Both the position numbers and the translations under genes were made by a program. The notes beneath the pieces are model-generated. The model was given only the letters and a program-made list of their open reading frames with translations, was not told the origin of the DNA and did no database searches. DNA of 64,000 bases from Caldilineaceae bacterium (lineage in GTDB: Bacteria > Chloroflexota > Anaerolineae > Caldilineales > Caldilineaceae), in the NCBI GenBank assembly GCA_026645575.1, contig JAPKMW010000005.1, forward strand, positions 124,001 to 188,000. The letters run 5' to 3'. Shown one piece after another: positions 15,854 to 26,353 of this stretch; the stretch's first letter is position 1, and the number at the start of each line of letters is the position of its first letter.

Positions 15854-18289
15854 ATGCCCTATGGCATCAATTCTGTCACCGTAATCGGTGCGGGGACAAT
15901 GGGGGCGGCGATTGCGGGACACTTGGCGAATGCTGGTGTACCGGTAACGTTGCTCGATATGGTTCCCACAACGCTGACCCCAGAGGAAGAACGCGCCGGT
16001 CTCACCCTGGCGCATCCTAAAGTGCGCAACCGCATTGTACAGAGCGGCTTTGACCGTATGGTCAAGGCGCGCCCCAACAATCTCTTTACGGCTGACATTG
16101 CCAAACGCATCACCATCGGCAACCTGGAAGATGACTTTGACCGGGCGTTGGCGAAAAGTGATTGGGTGATTGAGGTGATTGTGGAGCGACCGGAACCGAA
16201 GCAGGCATTGATGGCGCGTATTGAAGCCACGGCGCCCGCTCATGCTATCATCAGCACCAACACCTCCGGCATTCCCATTCATATCATCAGCGAAGGGCGC
16301 AGCGCTGCTTTTAGGCAACGTTTCCTCGGCACCCACTTCTTCAATCCACCGCGCTATCTACATCTTCTGGAAGTGATTCCAACCCCCGATACCAATCCGG
16401 CGGTTGTCGAACGCATGAAGCATTTTGGTGAACAGGTGTTGGGCAAAGGGGTCGTCATCTGCAAGGATACGCCGAACTTTATTGCCAATCGTATGTTCAG
16501 CTTTATTGTCAGTGATCTGATTGAATATGCCATCGAAAATGGCTATACGGTCGAAGAGGTGGATCGCCTCACTAGCGAATTGATTGGTCGCCCCAAAACC
16601 GGCACCTTCCGCCTCGGCGATGTTGTCGGCATTGATGTGATGGCCTTGGTCAACCAGAATCTTTACCCAATGATTCCCGAAGATGAAGATCGCGAAATTC
16701 TCTTGGCGCCGCGCACAAGCGCCGTGCTAAAGTTGTTGATGGACAACAAGTTGCTGGGTAGCAAAACCGGCCAGGGTTTCTATAAGACCGTGACTGGCGC
16801 TAAAGGCGAGAAAGATTTCTGGGGTCTCGATCTAAAGGCCGCAGAAGCGGGCAAAATCGACTATGTTGCGCCTGCTAAACCGCGCTGGGAAAGCGTCGGC
16901 GCCGTCCGAGAGAAGCCGATTGTTGATCGGCTCCAATCGCTGGCTGTCGCCGACGATCCGGCGGGGGAATTGATCTGGCACACCCTGTCGCATACAATGG
17001 CCTATGCTTCCAAGCGGGTGCCGGAGATGGCCGACAGCATTGCCGACATTGACAATGCCATGAAATGGGGCTTTGGCTGGAAACTGGGGCCTTTTGAAAC
17101 CTGGGATCGGTTGGGGGTTGCGGAAACGGTGGCGCGCATGGCTGGCGAAGGATTAGCCGTTGCGCCGTGGGTTAAAGAGATGTTGGATAAGGGACATACC
17201 ACCTTTTATATGCACCAAGGCCCTACACCGATGGTCTACAGTCCCATCAATAAAGGCTATATTGCTTTGGAGCGTAGTAAGTTGGCGGTGAAACTTGCTG
17301 ATCTGCGCTTTAACGACCAACCCGTGGCCGAAAATGAGTCAGCTAGTTTGCATAACATGGGTGATGGTGTGCTGTTGCTTGAATTCCACAGCAAGATGAA
17401 TGCACTTGACGCCGGCATCTTCACCATTATGCAAAAGGCAATTGAAAAACTACATGGCAACGCCGCTGGTCTAGTCATTGCCAACGAGGGCGAAAACTTT
17501 AGTGTTGGCGCCAATCTCTTTGTGATGGGCATGTTGGCACAAGCCGGTCAGTGGCAAGAGTTGGAGCAGGTGGTGAAACAAGGGCAAGATGTGCTGATGG
17601 CGCTGCGCACCGCCCCTAAACCGGTTATTGCTGCCCCCTTCCAGCGTGTTTTGGGTGGCGGTGTGGAGGTCTGTCTTGCGGCGGATCGTATTCTAGCCGA
17701 TGCCGAAACTTATATGGGATTGGTTGAGGTCGGCGTAGGCATTATCCCTGGCTGGGGCGGTTGTAAAGAGCTAGTGCGCCGCAACATTTCGCCACACATG
17801 CACGCCACCAATGTCAATCCGACGCCCTATCTGCGTCAGGTCTTTGAAACCATTGGTTTTGCCAAAGTCTCCACTTCGGCGGTGGAGGCGCGTGACCTCG
17901 GCTTCCTGGCGGTGAGTGACCAGATTGTCATGAACCGCGACCATCAACTGGGGCTGGCGAAGCAGGAAGTATTGACCATGAACGAACATGGCTACACCCC
18001 ACCGTCCGTCAAAGGGAATGTCTACGCAGCCGGTCGCGATGTGCTGGCGAGCACCCGCATTGAAGTCTACTCCATGCAAGCCGGCGGTTTTATCAGCGAA
18101 CATGACGCTAAGATCGCTAACAAACTGGCCTATGTTCTTTGCGGCGGCAATCTCAGCACCCCAACGTGGATGGATGAACAATATTTCCTCGACCTGGAAC
18201 GGGAAGCGTTGTTGAACTTGGCCGGCGAGACGAAAACGCAGGAACGAGTTTGGTATATGTTGCAGAATGGCAAGCCGTTACGCAATTAG
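15854..18289 (+). CDS. fadN: 3-hydroxyacyl-CoA dehydrogenase / enoyl-CoA hydratase (FadN type)
   Basis: 811 residues. The N-terminal half is a 3-hydroxyacyl-CoA dehydrogenase: VIGAGTMGAAIAGHLANAG, then STNTSGIPI, FLGTHFFNPPRYLHLLEVIP, and FIANRMF with GTFRLGDVVGIDV. The C-terminal part from about residue 500 is a crotonase fold: LEFHSKMNALD, oxyanion-type FSVGANL, GGGVEVCLAADR and MGLVEVGVGIIPGWGG with the expected glutamate. This dehydrogenase-first order and length match FadN of Bacillus, not FadB of enterics. It carries out hydration and oxidation in fatty acid degradation. AAGGAGG site at the start; thiolase follows. Confidence 0.9.
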   Translation: MPYGINSVTVIGAGTMGAAIAGHLANAGVPVTLLDMVPTTLTPEEERAGLTLAHPKVRNRIVQSGFDRMVKARPNNLFTADIAKRITIGNLEDDFDRALAKSDWVIEVIVERPEPKQALMARIEATAPAHAIISTNTSGIPIHIISEGRSAAFRQRFLGTHFFNPPRYLHLLEVIPTPDTNPAVVERMKHFGEQVLGKGVVICKDTPNFIANRMFSFIVSDLIEYAIENGYTVEEVDRLTSELIGRPKTGTFRLGDVVGIDVMALVNQNLYPMIPEDEDREILLAPRTSAVLKLLMDNKLLGSKTGQGFYKTVTGAKGEKDFWGLDLKAAEAGKIDYVAPAKPRWESVGAVREKPIVDRLQSLAVADDPAGELIWHTLSHTMAYASKRVPEMADSIADIDNAMKWGFGWKLGPFETWDRLGVAETVARMAGEGLAVAPWVKEMLDKGHTTFYMHQGPTPMVYSPINKGYIALERSKLAVKLADLRFNDQPVAENESASLHNMGDGVLLLEFHSKMNALDAGIFTIMQKAIEKLHGNAAGLVIANEGENFSVGANLFVMGMLAQAGQWQELEQVVKQGQDVLMALRTAPKPVIAAPFQRVLGGGVEVCLAADRILADAETYMGLVEVGVGIIPGWGGCKELVRRNISPHMHATNVNPTPYLRQVFETIGFAKVSTSAVEARDLGFLAVSDQIVMNRDHQLGLAKQEVLTMNEHGYTPPSVKGNVYAAGRDVLASTRIEVYSMQAGGFISEHDAKIANKLAYVLCGGNLSTPTWMDEQYFLDLEREALLNLAGETKTQERVWYMLQNGKPLRN

Positions 18290-18290
18290 G

Positions 18291-18355
18291 GATTAGGATA
18301 TTGGGTATCGGATACTGGGGGATTGCGGATTAACTAATACCCAATATCTAATATC
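18291..18355. repeat. Intergenic stem-loop, family D copy 2
   Basis: GATATTGGGTATCGG is mirrored by CTAATACCCAATATC, with extra GATTAGG/CTAATATC. It shares its words with 388-468. It fills most of the 87 bases between fadN and the thiolase. Confidence 0.7.
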
Positions 18356-18376
18356 TTTCACTCATAGGAGAGAATT

Positions 18377-19552
18377 ATGCAAAACGCAGTCATTGTTTCC
18401 GCCGTTCGCACAGCGGTGGGCAAAGCGCCCCGTGGCAGTTTGCGCACGACGCGGCCGGATGACCTGGCGGCGGCGGTGATCAAGGCCGTGGTCGAACGGG
18501 CAGGGGTCGAGGCAAGCGAGATTGAAGATGTGAACCTGGGTTGCGCCTTTCCGGAGGCGGAACAAGGGATGAATATGGCTCGTATTGCCAGCCTGCGCGC
18601 TGGTTTGCCGGAGAGTGTTTGTGGACAAACGACCAATCGCTTCTGTTCCAGCGGTCTCCAGACAATTGCCAGCGCCGCCCAACAGATTATGGCCGGTATG
18701 GGAGAGGCGATCATTGCCGGCGGCGCTGAGAGTATGAGTATGGTGCCAATGGTCGGCAATAAGTTTGTGGCGAACCCGACGTTAGCCGAAGAATACCCTG
18801 GCGTCTATATCGGCATGGGTCTAACGGCGGAAAATGTCGCGCGCCAATACGAAGTAACCCGTGAAGAGCAAGATGCCTTTGCGCTACGCAGCCACCAGCG
18901 TGCTGCGGCTGCTCAGGAGCGCGGCAAATTTACCGAAGAGATCGTGCCGCTATCGGTTGAGATCAAAACAGGCAATGGTAGTGCGGTGCAAGAAAGCAGC
19001 TTTACTTTTGCCCAGGATGAAGGCGTGCGGCGGGATACTTCTCTGGAAGCGTTGGGGAAACTGAAGCCGGTCTTCCACACGCGTGGTACTGTCACCGCCG
19101 GTAACAGCAGCCAGACCAGTGATGGTGCGGCGGCGCTGCTGGTGATGAGCGAAGCAAAAGCCAGAGCGCTTGGCCTGACCCCGCTGGCCCGCTTTGTCAG
19201 CTTTGCCGTCGGCGGCGTGCGTCCGGAAGTGATGGGCATTGGTCCGATTGCTGCGGTTCCCAAAGCTTTAAAGTTGGCTGGGATGAATCTAAACGAGATT
19301 GACTTGATCGAACTGAATGAAGCCTTTGCCGCACAGGCGTTGGCGGTGATCCGAGAACTGGGCTTTGACGAAGAGAAGGTCAATGTCAATGGCGGCGCTA
19401 TTGCTTTGGGACATCCGCTGGGCTGCACGGGCGCCAAGCTTACCGTCCAACTTATCCATGAACTGCGGCGACAGAACAAGCAAATGGGGCTTGTCACTAT
19501 GTGTATCGGTGGTGGCATGGGCGCGGCCGGGATTATCGAACGCTTGAATTGA
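18377..19552 (+). CDS. fadA: Acetyl-CoA acyltransferase (thiolase)
   Basis: 391 residues, standard thiolase. The active-site cysteine is in [18 protein letters not shown] near residue 86, the second-half block is [16 protein letters not shown], the histidine is in [17 protein letters not shown], and the second cysteine is in [12 protein letters not shown] near the end. It cleaves 3-ketoacyl-CoA to acetyl-CoA and a shortened acyl-CoA. Directly downstream of the FadN-type gene, matching the fadN-fadA pairing known in Gram-positive bacteria. GGAGAG ribosome site. Confidence 0.9.
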   Translation: MQNAVIVSAVRTAVGKAPRGSLRTTRPDDLAAAVIKAVVERAGVEASEIEDVNLGCAFPEAEQGMNMARIASLRAGLPESVCGQTTNRFCSSGLQTIASAAQQIMAGMGEAIIAGGAESMSMVPMVGNKFVANPTLAEEYPGVYIGMGLTAENVARQYEVTREEQDAFALRSHQRAAAAQERGKFTEEIVPLSVEIKTGNGSAVQESSFTFAQDEGVRRDTSLEALGKLKPVFHTRGTVTAGNSSQTSDGAAALLVMSEAKARALGLTPLARFVSFAVGGVRPEVMGIGPIAAVPKALKLAGMNLNEIDLIELNEAFAAQALAVIRELGFDEEKVNVNGGAIALGHPLGCTGAKLTVQLIHELRRQNKQMGLVTMCIGGGMGAAGIIERLN

Positions 19553-19822
19553 TCATCCTACGGCCAGTCCTTCACCGGTTGGTGACGGCAGATAGGTTGT
19601 GATCCCAATCGCTGTGGTATATTCCAAGGGTCGCGACATAACTCTAGTCGCGACCCTTTGTTGTTTGTTACCACGCGTATTAGTCAGAAACTGACACGCT
19701 AAAAAGAGTGTGCGTTGACATTCAGGACAGTGAGCCAGGTGCAGACTGACTTTAGCAACTTGCTCTGCATTCAGGCTTTCTTCCAAATAATCAAGTAAAT
19801 GTTGAAATGATGGGTGTATCAA
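19553..19822 (-). CDS. Small zinc-finger (anti-sigma-like, zf-HC2) protein
   Basis: 89 residues from a TTG at 19822 with GGAG 7 bases upstream. LLDYLEESLNAEQVAKVSLHLAHCPECQ in pieces gives the H-x3-C-x2-C pattern (HLAHCPECQ) of anti-sigma zinc fingers. No membrane helix follows, so it would be a soluble finger. No sigma factor is adjacent. It converges on the thiolase, stop codon against stop codon. Confidence 0.55.
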   Translation of the reverse strand: MIHPSFQHLLDYLEESLNAEQVAKVSLHLAHCPECQRTLFLACQFLTNTRGNKQQRVATRVMSRPLEYTTAIGITTYLPSPTGEGLAVG

Positions 19823-19947
19823 AGGTTAACTCCACTGCTGCATTAATCGCTATAGTCTATCTACTATAGCAGAAAAAAAGACGATGACAAGCCCCCAGCA
19901 CCATTATTCATGTTGCAGATTGATGACAAACCCTCAAAAGGCCGACG

Positions 19948-19991
19948 CAGAAGTCCACCTCATGCAAACTTTTGCATAAGGTGGACTTCTG
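19948..19991. repeat. Strong intergenic hairpin
   Basis: CAGAAGTCCACCT and ATGCAA are mirrored by TTGCAT and AGGTGGACTTCTG, one mismatch between. Neither side has a good T run, so it is not a clear terminator. It lies between the divergent zinc-finger gene and the next membrane gene; the rest of this 278-base gap shows nothing. Confidence 0.6.
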
Positions 19992-20100
19992 TGTGTTTCG
20001 TACCTCGGCCATAAATAGTTCTGGCCGGATTGATATGGTACAATGGCAGCATTCTTAAGTCTGGCAGGGGATTTGCGCAAGAACAAAAGTGAGGAGTTGG

Positions 20101-21684
20101 GTGAAATACCTGGGTCTGTTGGTCTTTGTGGTTGGCGCTGTTACGTTAGGCGTGGAAGTCAGCGCGGCGCGTCTATTGGAGCCGGCCTTTGGCAACAACC
20201 AATTGGTGTGGGCAGCACTTATTGGCCTCATCTTACTTTATCTGGCGATTGGCGCGTGGGTTGGCGGCAAATTGGCCGACCGCTTTCCCCATCGGCGCGG
20301 GCTAGAACTCACTGCCACGGTGGGCGCCCTAGGAGTTGGATTAATTCCTACGGTGAGTCCACTCATTTTGCGCTGGGCTGCACAAGGATTGGAGAGCTTC
20401 CAAACTGGTCCGTTGGTTGGTTCTTTGTTGAGCGTTCTTTTGCTCTTCAGCATCCCGATTACTCTGCTCGGTGCGGTCAGCCCGTGGGCCGTTAAGTTGG
20501 CGCTGCGTGATGTCAGCGAAGCCGGGCAAACCGCCGGTCGTTTATCGGCGTCTGCCACCATCGGCAGTCTGGTCGGCACCTTTTTGCCGGTGCTATGGTT
20601 GATCCCTGCCTATGGCACACGCTGGACTTTCTATCTCCTGGCGCTGGCGCCGCTGCTGGTGTTGACCGTTGGTGCATGGCGCAGCAAACATCGCTGGGCG
20701 CCGTTGCTGGCTTTCGGGTTGGTGTTGCTGCTGGCGCTGTGGCTCAGCCCCGGCGCCTCGATCCGTAGTGCTTGGGATGACGGCGCTGCCGGCGCCATCA
20801 TTTATGAAGACGAGAGTCTCTATAACTACATCGCCGTTCGTCAGTGGGGCAGTGAACGCCATCTCAAACTCAATGACGGCGTCGGCATCCACAGCGTTTA
20901 TCACCCTAATACAGTGTTGAGCCTGGGTATCTGGGACTATTTCCTCCTGGCGCCCTTCTTTCGGGAGTGTAGCTTGCCGAATGACGGCTGCGAATCGGGT
21001 TTACTAGCGCCCCAAGATCTGCTGATCATTGGGTTGGCGGCGGGGACGGTGAGTGATCTGTACACCAACATCTACGGCCCGCTCCCCATCACTGGCATCG
21101 AACTCGATCCGCAAATTATCGATGTGGGTCGGCGTTATTTCGGGATGAACCAGCCAAACTTAACGGCGATTGCCGGCGACGGTCGGCAATGGTTGGCGCA
21201 ACAGCCGGCGACAGCGCAATGGGATGTGATTGCCATTGACGCCTATCGCCCACCTTACATTCCGTTCCATCTGACGACAGTGGAATTTTTTCAGGTGGTG
21301 CGCCAACATCTGCGGGATGACGGCGTGGTGGCGATCAATGTCGGGCGAACGGCCACGAACTATGATTTAGTTGATGCGTTAGCGACAACATTGGCGCAAG
21401 TTTTTCCGACGATTTACGCAATTGATGAACCGGGGCCGCCGGGAAACTTGAGTAATTCACTGGTGGTCGCTACGGTCCAACCGACACCGCCGACTGTTTT
21501 TGCCGATCACCTGGTGCAGTTGCCAAAGGATCTCACGCCGGAATTTCACGCTTTTGCGCAACAAGCCGCAGACCAACTGCGCCGTCTGACGCCAACAAAC
21601 GATACCGTTGTCTTTACCGATGATCACGCGCCTGTGGAGCAGGTGGTCCATCGCATTATTTGGGATTTTATGCTAGGTCAATGA
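20101..21684 (+). CDS. Spermidine-synthase-like methyltransferase fold fused to membrane helices
   Basis: 527 residues from GTG 20101 (GAGGAG just upstream; GTG 20089 also possible). The first half has about eight hydrophobic helices (LGLLVFVVGAVTLGVEVSAARLL, VWAALIGLILLYLAIGAWVG and so on), as in the membrane half of SpeE-like fusion proteins. The second half from about residue 240 is a spermidine-synthase Rossmann fold: SLYNYIAVRQWG, RHLKLNDGVGIHSVY, LLIIGLAAGTVSDLY, GIELDPQIIDVGRRYFG and VIAIDAYRPPYIPFHL. Such fusions are common and mostly uncharacterised. The stop overlaps the next start (ATGA), so the two genes are translationally coupled. Confidence 0.8.
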   Translation: MKYLGLLVFVVGAVTLGVEVSAARLLEPAFGNNQLVWAALIGLILLYLAIGAWVGGKLADRFPHRRGLELTATVGALGVGLIPTVSPLILRWAAQGLESFQTGPLVGSLLSVLLLFSIPITLLGAVSPWAVKLALRDVSEAGQTAGRLSASATIGSLVGTFLPVLWLIPAYGTRWTFYLLALAPLLVLTVGAWRSKHRWAPLLAFGLVLLLALWLSPGASIRSAWDDGAAGAIIYEDESLYNYIAVRQWGSERHLKLNDGVGIHSVYHPNTVLSLGIWDYFLLAPFFRECSLPNDGCESGLLAPQDLLIIGLAAGTVSDLYTNIYGPLPITGIELDPQIIDVGRRYFGMNQPNLTAIAGDGRQWLAQQPATAQWDVIAIDAYRPPYIPFHLTTVEFFQVVRQHLRDDGVVAINVGRTATNYDLVDALATTLAQVFPTIYAIDEPGPPGNLSNSLVVATVQPTPPTVFADHLVQLPKDLTPEFHAFAQQAADQLRRLTPTNDTVVFTDDHAPVEQVVHRIIWDFMLGQ

Positions 21685-23195
21685 AACAACATGTTCGTCA
21701 GCGCGTAACCATTCATGATCGGTATCAAGTGGAGATCAAAGTCGAGTATCAACTGCTCCCCAGCCAACGGACGCGCTACACCATCAACACCTATTTCTTC
21801 ATTCCGCAAACGTTAGGGATCAATGACGTTACCTATCCTACCGCCGAATTTTATCGGCGCATCCAAAATTATATTCGCTTGCGCACCCCACGCCTGACGC
21901 CGCAGGCGCTGCTCGACAATCCAGCCTCGCCCCTTTGTATCATTGAACGAATTCTAGAAGAGTGGTCTTCTGCCGGCGATGGGCAGAATCATCAACGGCT
22001 GATCGACCAATGTAAATTTCTGCGCGCCATTTTGCGGCGTACGTTAAATCGATCACTGCGCCGCCAATGGCAATTACTGGATCTTTCGCCAGAACAGGCG
22101 GAAGAGGTGGCTGCCATGTTTCGCCATCATCTTGCGACCGTGGAGACCATTTTAGATCGCTATCGTCAGTGTGGTGTACGAATCAAACAAGGATTGACTT
22201 TAGGAAAACCGGCGGCTGATTTATTGGAAACCTATGCCCTGACCGATGAAGCATTAAGTTTGGTGATCGAAGAAAACCTGTTGCACGCTATGACACTGGC
22301 CGACACTCATCCCCACCCCTCTATCCAACAGATAACCAAAGCGCAGATTGCCAACTACATCAGACGCGAAATTGATCACCGTCGCCATTGTGGTTATGGC
22401 TCTATTTTACAATTTGAAGGTGATAATGAACAGTACCTCTATCGGATCTCAGCCCTAAAGAAGTATACCGCCAGCGTTCTTTATCTGGGCGCTTCGGTCT
22501 CGCGCGAAGGGGCGACTGCCGAGCAATTACTGTTTTCTCTAGTGGCCGGCGTCTCCATGTTGTTCGCCACCGTTGTCGCCTTTTATTTTCAGAGCCGCTA
22601 TGGCGCCTTTACCTTTCCGGTGTTGATTGCCCTGGTTGTCGGCTATATGTTCAAAGATCGCATCAAAGAGTTAGGACGCCTTTTGTCGTTGCGCCTCTTG
22701 CAAAACCATTATTATGACCGGCGTATCGAGATCCATACTTTGCAAGACAACCAGCGCTTGGGGCGAATGCGCGAGAAGATGGTTTTTCTAAACGCCGCCG
22801 AGTTGCCGGCGCGCATTGTTCAAGAGCGTAATCAAGGGGTGATGTCGATCATTGAAAATGGAGCGCAGGGGGAACAGGTTCTTTCCTATACGCGGGATGT
22901 GACCTTACACACCAAAGCCTTTGCCCGGATCTACCCAGATGGGCCGCCAATCACTGGTGTGGCCGACATTCTGCGCCTGGATATTCGTCCTTTTCTACAC
23001 AAGATGGATGACCCCATTGAACTGCGACTAGGGTTGGATGGCGATGTGATTCGGACTGTGAAATGCGCCAAAGTCTACTATATCAATATTGTCTCCGTCT
23101 ATACCGTTGGGGGAACGAAAGAGCAGATCGTGTCACAACGGGTGCGGGTTACGCTAAACCGCAAAGGTCTGTTGCGGCTGCAAACAATGGGATAA
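21681..23195 (+). CDS. Conserved-looking membrane protein, function unknown
   Basis: 504 residues, starting at the ATG that overlaps the previous stop. It begins with a beta-like segment (VTIHDRYQVEIKVEYQLLP, YTINTYFFIPQTLG), continues with helical Arg-rich sequence, and has two membrane helices near 287-330 (LLFSLVAGVSMLFATVVAFYF, FTFPVLIALVVGYMFKD). The C-terminal 160 residues look beta-rich (EIHTLQDNQRLG, DILRLDIRPFLHKMDDP). No catalytic motif is recognised. Coupling to the spermidine-synthase-like protein suggests a shared membrane task. Confidence 0.6.
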   Translation: MKQHVRQRVTIHDRYQVEIKVEYQLLPSQRTRYTINTYFFIPQTLGINDVTYPTAEFYRRIQNYIRLRTPRLTPQALLDNPASPLCIIERILEEWSSAGDGQNHQRLIDQCKFLRAILRRTLNRSLRRQWQLLDLSPEQAEEVAAMFRHHLATVETILDRYRQCGVRIKQGLTLGKPAADLLETYALTDEALSLVIEENLLHAMTLADTHPHPSIQQITKAQIANYIRREIDHRRHCGYGSILQFEGDNEQYLYRISALKKYTASVLYLGASVSREGATAEQLLFSLVAGVSMLFATVVAFYFQSRYGAFTFPVLIALVVGYMFKDRIKELGRLLSLRLLQNHYYDRRIEIHTLQDNQRLGRMREKMVFLNAAELPARIVQERNQGVMSIIENGAQGEQVLSYTRDVTLHTKAFARIYPDGPPITGVADILRLDIRPFLHKMDDPIELRLGLDGDVIRTVKCAKVYYINIVSVYTVGGTKEQIVSQRVRVTLNRKGLLRLQTMG

Positions 23196-23226
23196 CCGTG
23201 GGCTGCTTGCAAATAGCGCTGCGCTG

Positions 23227-24447
23227 TCAATTTCTGGATAGTCGCGCCGGTTCCCGCAAGTAGACTACCTGTCCGCCAACCACCGTGGCTACCACCTGTA
23301 AGTCCACATCTAACACTACCAGATCGGCCTGATACCCTGGCGTCAGCGCACCGTAGCGTTGCCCCAGCCCCAACGATTGCGCCGGGGTGCGACTGGTCGC
23401 CGGCCAAGCCGCCGCCAATGGCAGACCCGTGGCCGCCATAAAGTTTGCCAGCGCACGCTCCATGGTTAAGATACTGCCGGCCAATGTGCCATCCGCCAGC
23501 CGACAACTGCCCTCGCTCACTGTCACCGGCTGGCCGCCTAGCTCGTACTCCCCTTCGGGTAGACCGGCGGCGCGCATGGCATCGGTGATCAACACCGTGC
23601 GCTCCACCCCTTTACAGCGGGCCAACACATTCATCGCCACTGGATGGACATGAATATTGTCGGCAATCAACTGGGCGTAGATCTGATCCAGCGTCAACGT
23701 GGCGCCCAACACTCCTGGTTTGCGATGATGTAACCCGCTCATGGCATTATAGGTGTGGGTCGCCTGGGTGACGCCACGGTTGGCAGCCAATACGCACTCC
23801 TCATAAGTCGCATTGGTGTGTCCCCAAACCACCGTGACGCCTTGTTGTCGCGCGGCAGCAATCAAAGCCGCTGCGCCCTCTACCTCGGGCGCTAGGGTGA
23901 TCATTCGTACCGGGCCGGCGGCTGTCAATTCGGCAAATTCCGTCAAACTGGGCGGGCGAATATAGGCTGCCGGCTGGGCGCCGGGGAATTTCAGACTGAT
24001 GTATGGTCCCTCCACATGCAACCCGATTATGCGCGCCCCAGTCGTGATATTCTTCCCCCACTGCCCGACCGCAGCCACGGCGGCCAGAATGGCGTCGTGA
24101 GGCGCCGTCATCGTTGTCGCCAGAAAGGCCGTAACCCCATGTCGGGCAAAAAAGTTGGACATGCGCGTGAGGGCTTCTGGTGTCGCATCCATTGCATCAT
24201 AGCCGTCGCCGCCGTGGACATGCACATCGATAAAGCCGGGCAGGACAAAGCACCCCGTTGCGTCTAGGGTAACAGCCGTCTGATCGGCTGTAATGTCACC
24301 GACACGCTGAATTTTTTCGCCAACCGTCAGCACATCGCCAGTCACAAACCCTGCAATGTTGGCTGTCGGTGGGGTGTTGGGCGCAAATTCAGCCGGTAAG
24401 AGGCCGTGACGAAGCTGTAATGCGGAAAGCGTTATCGAATTATTCAT
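23227..24447 (-). CDS. nagA: N-acetylglucosamine-6-phosphate deacetylase
   Basis: 406 residues from ATG 24447. Amidohydrolase fold: [18 protein letters not shown] carries the HxH region, [20 protein letters not shown] the catalytic-loop glutamate, then [43 protein letters not shown] with the catalytic Asp, and [12 protein letters not shown]. It removes acetate from GlcNAc-6-phosphate in amino sugar recycling. The start overlaps the nnrE stop by eight bases. An extension to 24471 is possible but has no better ribosome site. No nagB or transporter is next to it. Confidence 0.9.
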   Translation of the reverse strand: MNNSITLSALQLRHGLLPAEFAPNTPPTANIAGFVTGDVLTVGEKIQRVGDITADQTAVTLDATGCFVLPGFIDVHVHGGDGYDAMDATPEALTRMSNFFARHGVTAFLATTMTAPHDAILAAVAAVGQWGKNITTGARIIGLHVEGPYISLKFPGAQPAAYIRPPSLTEFAELTAAGPVRMITLAPEVEGAAALIAAARQQGVTVVWGHTNATYEECVLAANRGVTQATHTYNAMSGLHHRKPGVLGATLTLDQIYAQLIADNIHVHPVAMNVLARCKGVERTVLITDAMRAAGLPEGEYELGGQPVTVSEGSCRLADGTLAGSILTMERALANFMAATGLPLAAAWPATSRTPAQSLGLGQRYGALTPGYQADLVVLDVDLQVVATVVGGQVVYLREPARLSRN

Positions 24448-25198
24448 AAACAATGACCATGCTTTCTTCACTGATTGTTAGCGGCAAAAGGGTCTCCTGC
24501 GCAAAGATCGGCGGCACATCCAGTCCCATTTCGGCGTACAGTTGCGGCGGCACGCTAATGTCCGCCAAGTAGAGATCGCCACAGGCCGTAGCGCCGGCAA
24601 GCAACCCGACTTTAGGCAGCGCCAGGGCCAGCGTTGCTGTCGCCTGAATGTGGGGTATGAACAGTTGCCCACTGGTCGTATCTAGCCCGCTGGGGGCATC
24701 TAGACTCAAAATGGGCGCCCGGCTGCTGTTCGCCAGTTGAATCAAGTCGCGCGTTTTGCCATGAGGCGCGGCGCGCGAGCCACACCCGATCAAGGCATCG
24801 ATAATGAGGTCGGCCGGCGGCAACTCCCAGCCTTCTTCTGCCCAGGCCAATGGCGCTCCCATGACCTGCAGGGTCGCCAACTGTTGCGCTGGCGCCCCCT
24901 GAAATTCATGAACGGGATGGGTGAGGACAATCTGCACCCAGGCGCCCCAGTTGAGCAGATGGCGCGCCGCCGCCAGCCCACCGCCGCCATTGTTGCCCCG
25001 CCCTGCCAGCACCACAAGTGGACGATCCATAATGTCATGATCTAGCAGGTGCTTTGCTAACAGTGCTAGGCTCCGACCGGCATTTTCCATCATCTGGAGG
25101 GGGCTAATCTGGTAAACTTCGATCATCAGCCGCTCCACTTCACGCATCTGTGCTGTGGAGAGCAGCGGGACAAGCGAGGATGTTGTGTTCACAGGCAT
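24440..25198 (-). CDS. nnrE: NAD(P)H-hydrate epimerase (YjeF N-terminal domain)
   Basis: 252 residues. It interconverts R and S forms of damaged NAD(P)H hydrate so that the dehydratase can repair them. [28 protein letters not shown] is present in pieces, then [20 protein letters not shown], the catalytic-site stretch [16 protein letters not shown], and [13 protein letters not shown]. The partner NnrD dehydratase domain is absent, so it must be coded elsewhere. It lies between a small CxxC protein and nagA on the minus strand, overlapping nagA by eight bases. Confidence 0.85.
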   Translation of the reverse strand: MPVNTTSSLVPLLSTAQMREVERLMIEVYQISPLQMMENAGRSLALLAKHLLDHDIMDRPLVVLAGRGNNGGGGLAAARHLLNWGAWVQIVLTHPVHEFQGAPAQQLATLQVMGAPLAWAEEGWELPPADLIIDALIGCGSRAAPHGKTRDLIQLANSSRAPILSLDAPSGLDTTSGQLFIPHIQATATLALALPKVGLLAGATACGDLYLADISVPPQLYAEMGLDVPPIFAQETLLPLTISEESMVIVYE

Positions 25199-25229
25199 TT
25201 CCTCGGTGTGCGATATAGGTCACTACAAA

Positions 25230-25568
25230 TTACTGCATCTCCGTCGTCACCCGATCAAGGGCTTTTTGCAGACAAGCCAGACACAGATAGGTTGTTTCGG
25301 TCGGGTGGTGAGCTTCCTGCGCAAAGCCGACTGTCACTTCGCTATCGATTGCGCATTCATGGCAGCGATTTTGTGTCCAACGATTGTCACCTGTCAAGGC
25401 AACCACCTGCGCTTCGGTGGCATCAGCAAGCAGCGCACGTAAGGCGGCATAGACGGCGCCTGTGTCCGCCACTTGTGGCGCCGGCAGCCACTCCTCACGT
25501 CGTTGATAAGTCACCCGCCAACGCTCAGCAACCGTCGCAATCAATTTACGTTTTGTAACAATAACCAT
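25230..25568 (-). CDS. Small protein with two Cys pairs, unknown
   Basis: 112 residues. Cysteine pairs CHEC and CLAC, about 25 residues apart, suggest a zinc site (RCHECAIDSEVTVGF, TTYLCLACLQKALD). The first half has no known motif. It is 31 bases upstream of nnrE and probably starts that transcript. Confidence 0.5.
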   Translation of the reverse strand: MVIVTKRKLIATVAERWRVTYQRREEWLPAPQVADTGAVYAALRALLADATEAQVVALTGDNRWTQNRCHECAIDSEVTVGFAQEAHHPTETTYLCLACLQKALDRVTTEMQ

Positions 25569-25860
25569 CTCTAACTTCTCTTTTCTATGATTAGATAGTT
25601 GGTGAATGGATTGAGAAGGCAGAAACCAATAAACTAACTACCCAGCTAATTCCCCCTTATTTTCGCAGCATAAACCAATCGTATAAACATTGCAACTCTT
25701 TTGTTATTGAATTGTAACTCTATTCAGGTAAACTTCAAATCATCATTCACGAACATGCTTCCTGGAAACCAATTTGTTAGTTTTTGTTGAAAAATTCGCC
25801 ATATTTACTGTGGAAGATTGATCGCGGGTTACGCTGGTTCTTGATAAAGGATGGTATACT

Positions 25861-26349
25861 ATGGAGTGGACACAACAGATAGAAGAAATGGGCAAACAGT
25901 GGACGGACATGCAGAAAAAGCTTTGGCTGAACTGGAATGAAGCCGCCAAGCAAGCATCGACCACGGTGCAAGCCAAGGCCGTTTGGCAACAGATGTTGGA
26001 TAGTTGGAAGAACGCCCTTTATCGCATGTTAGATATGCAGGTCGAAAGCGCTCGCCTCTGGTCAGAGAGTATCGCCGCCGGTGAAACGCCGGAGATTACC
26101 GTACAGTGGGCGGAACAATTTTACCAGATGACCAAACAGTCCAGCGCTGTGCAGAAGCAGTTGTGGGAGGGCTGGTTCCAGATGGTGGAAAAATTTGACC
26201 CCATGCAGATGCAGAAGATGATGGAGATGGGGCAGCAGCCCATGAATTTCTGGAAAGATATGACACAACAGGCGCTGTCGATGCAACAGACCATGCAGCA
26301 GGAGTGGCTGAAAAACTGGAGCGCTTGGCAGCCTGGGAAAGGAAAATAA
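25861..26349 (+). CDS. Phasin-like protein of the PHA cluster
   Basis: 162 residues, helical, rich in Trp, Gln and Met (MEWTQQIEEMGKQW, MQKKLWLNWNEAAKQAS, MQKMMEMGQQPMNFWKDM). No membrane segment. Proteins of this type coat polyhydroxyalkanoate granules. The identification rests on composition and on its place four bases before phaE, so it could also be a short PhaE paralogue. An AAAGGA site precedes the start. Confidence 0.6.
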   Translation: MEWTQQIEEMGKQWTDMQKKLWLNWNEAAKQASTTVQAKAVWQQMLDSWKNALYRMLDMQVESARLWSESIAAGETPEITVQWAEQFYQMTKQSSAVQKQLWEGWFQMVEKFDPMQMQKMMEMGQQPMNFWKDMTQQALSMQQTMQQEWLKNWSAWQPGKGK

Positions 26350-26353
26350 CCCC

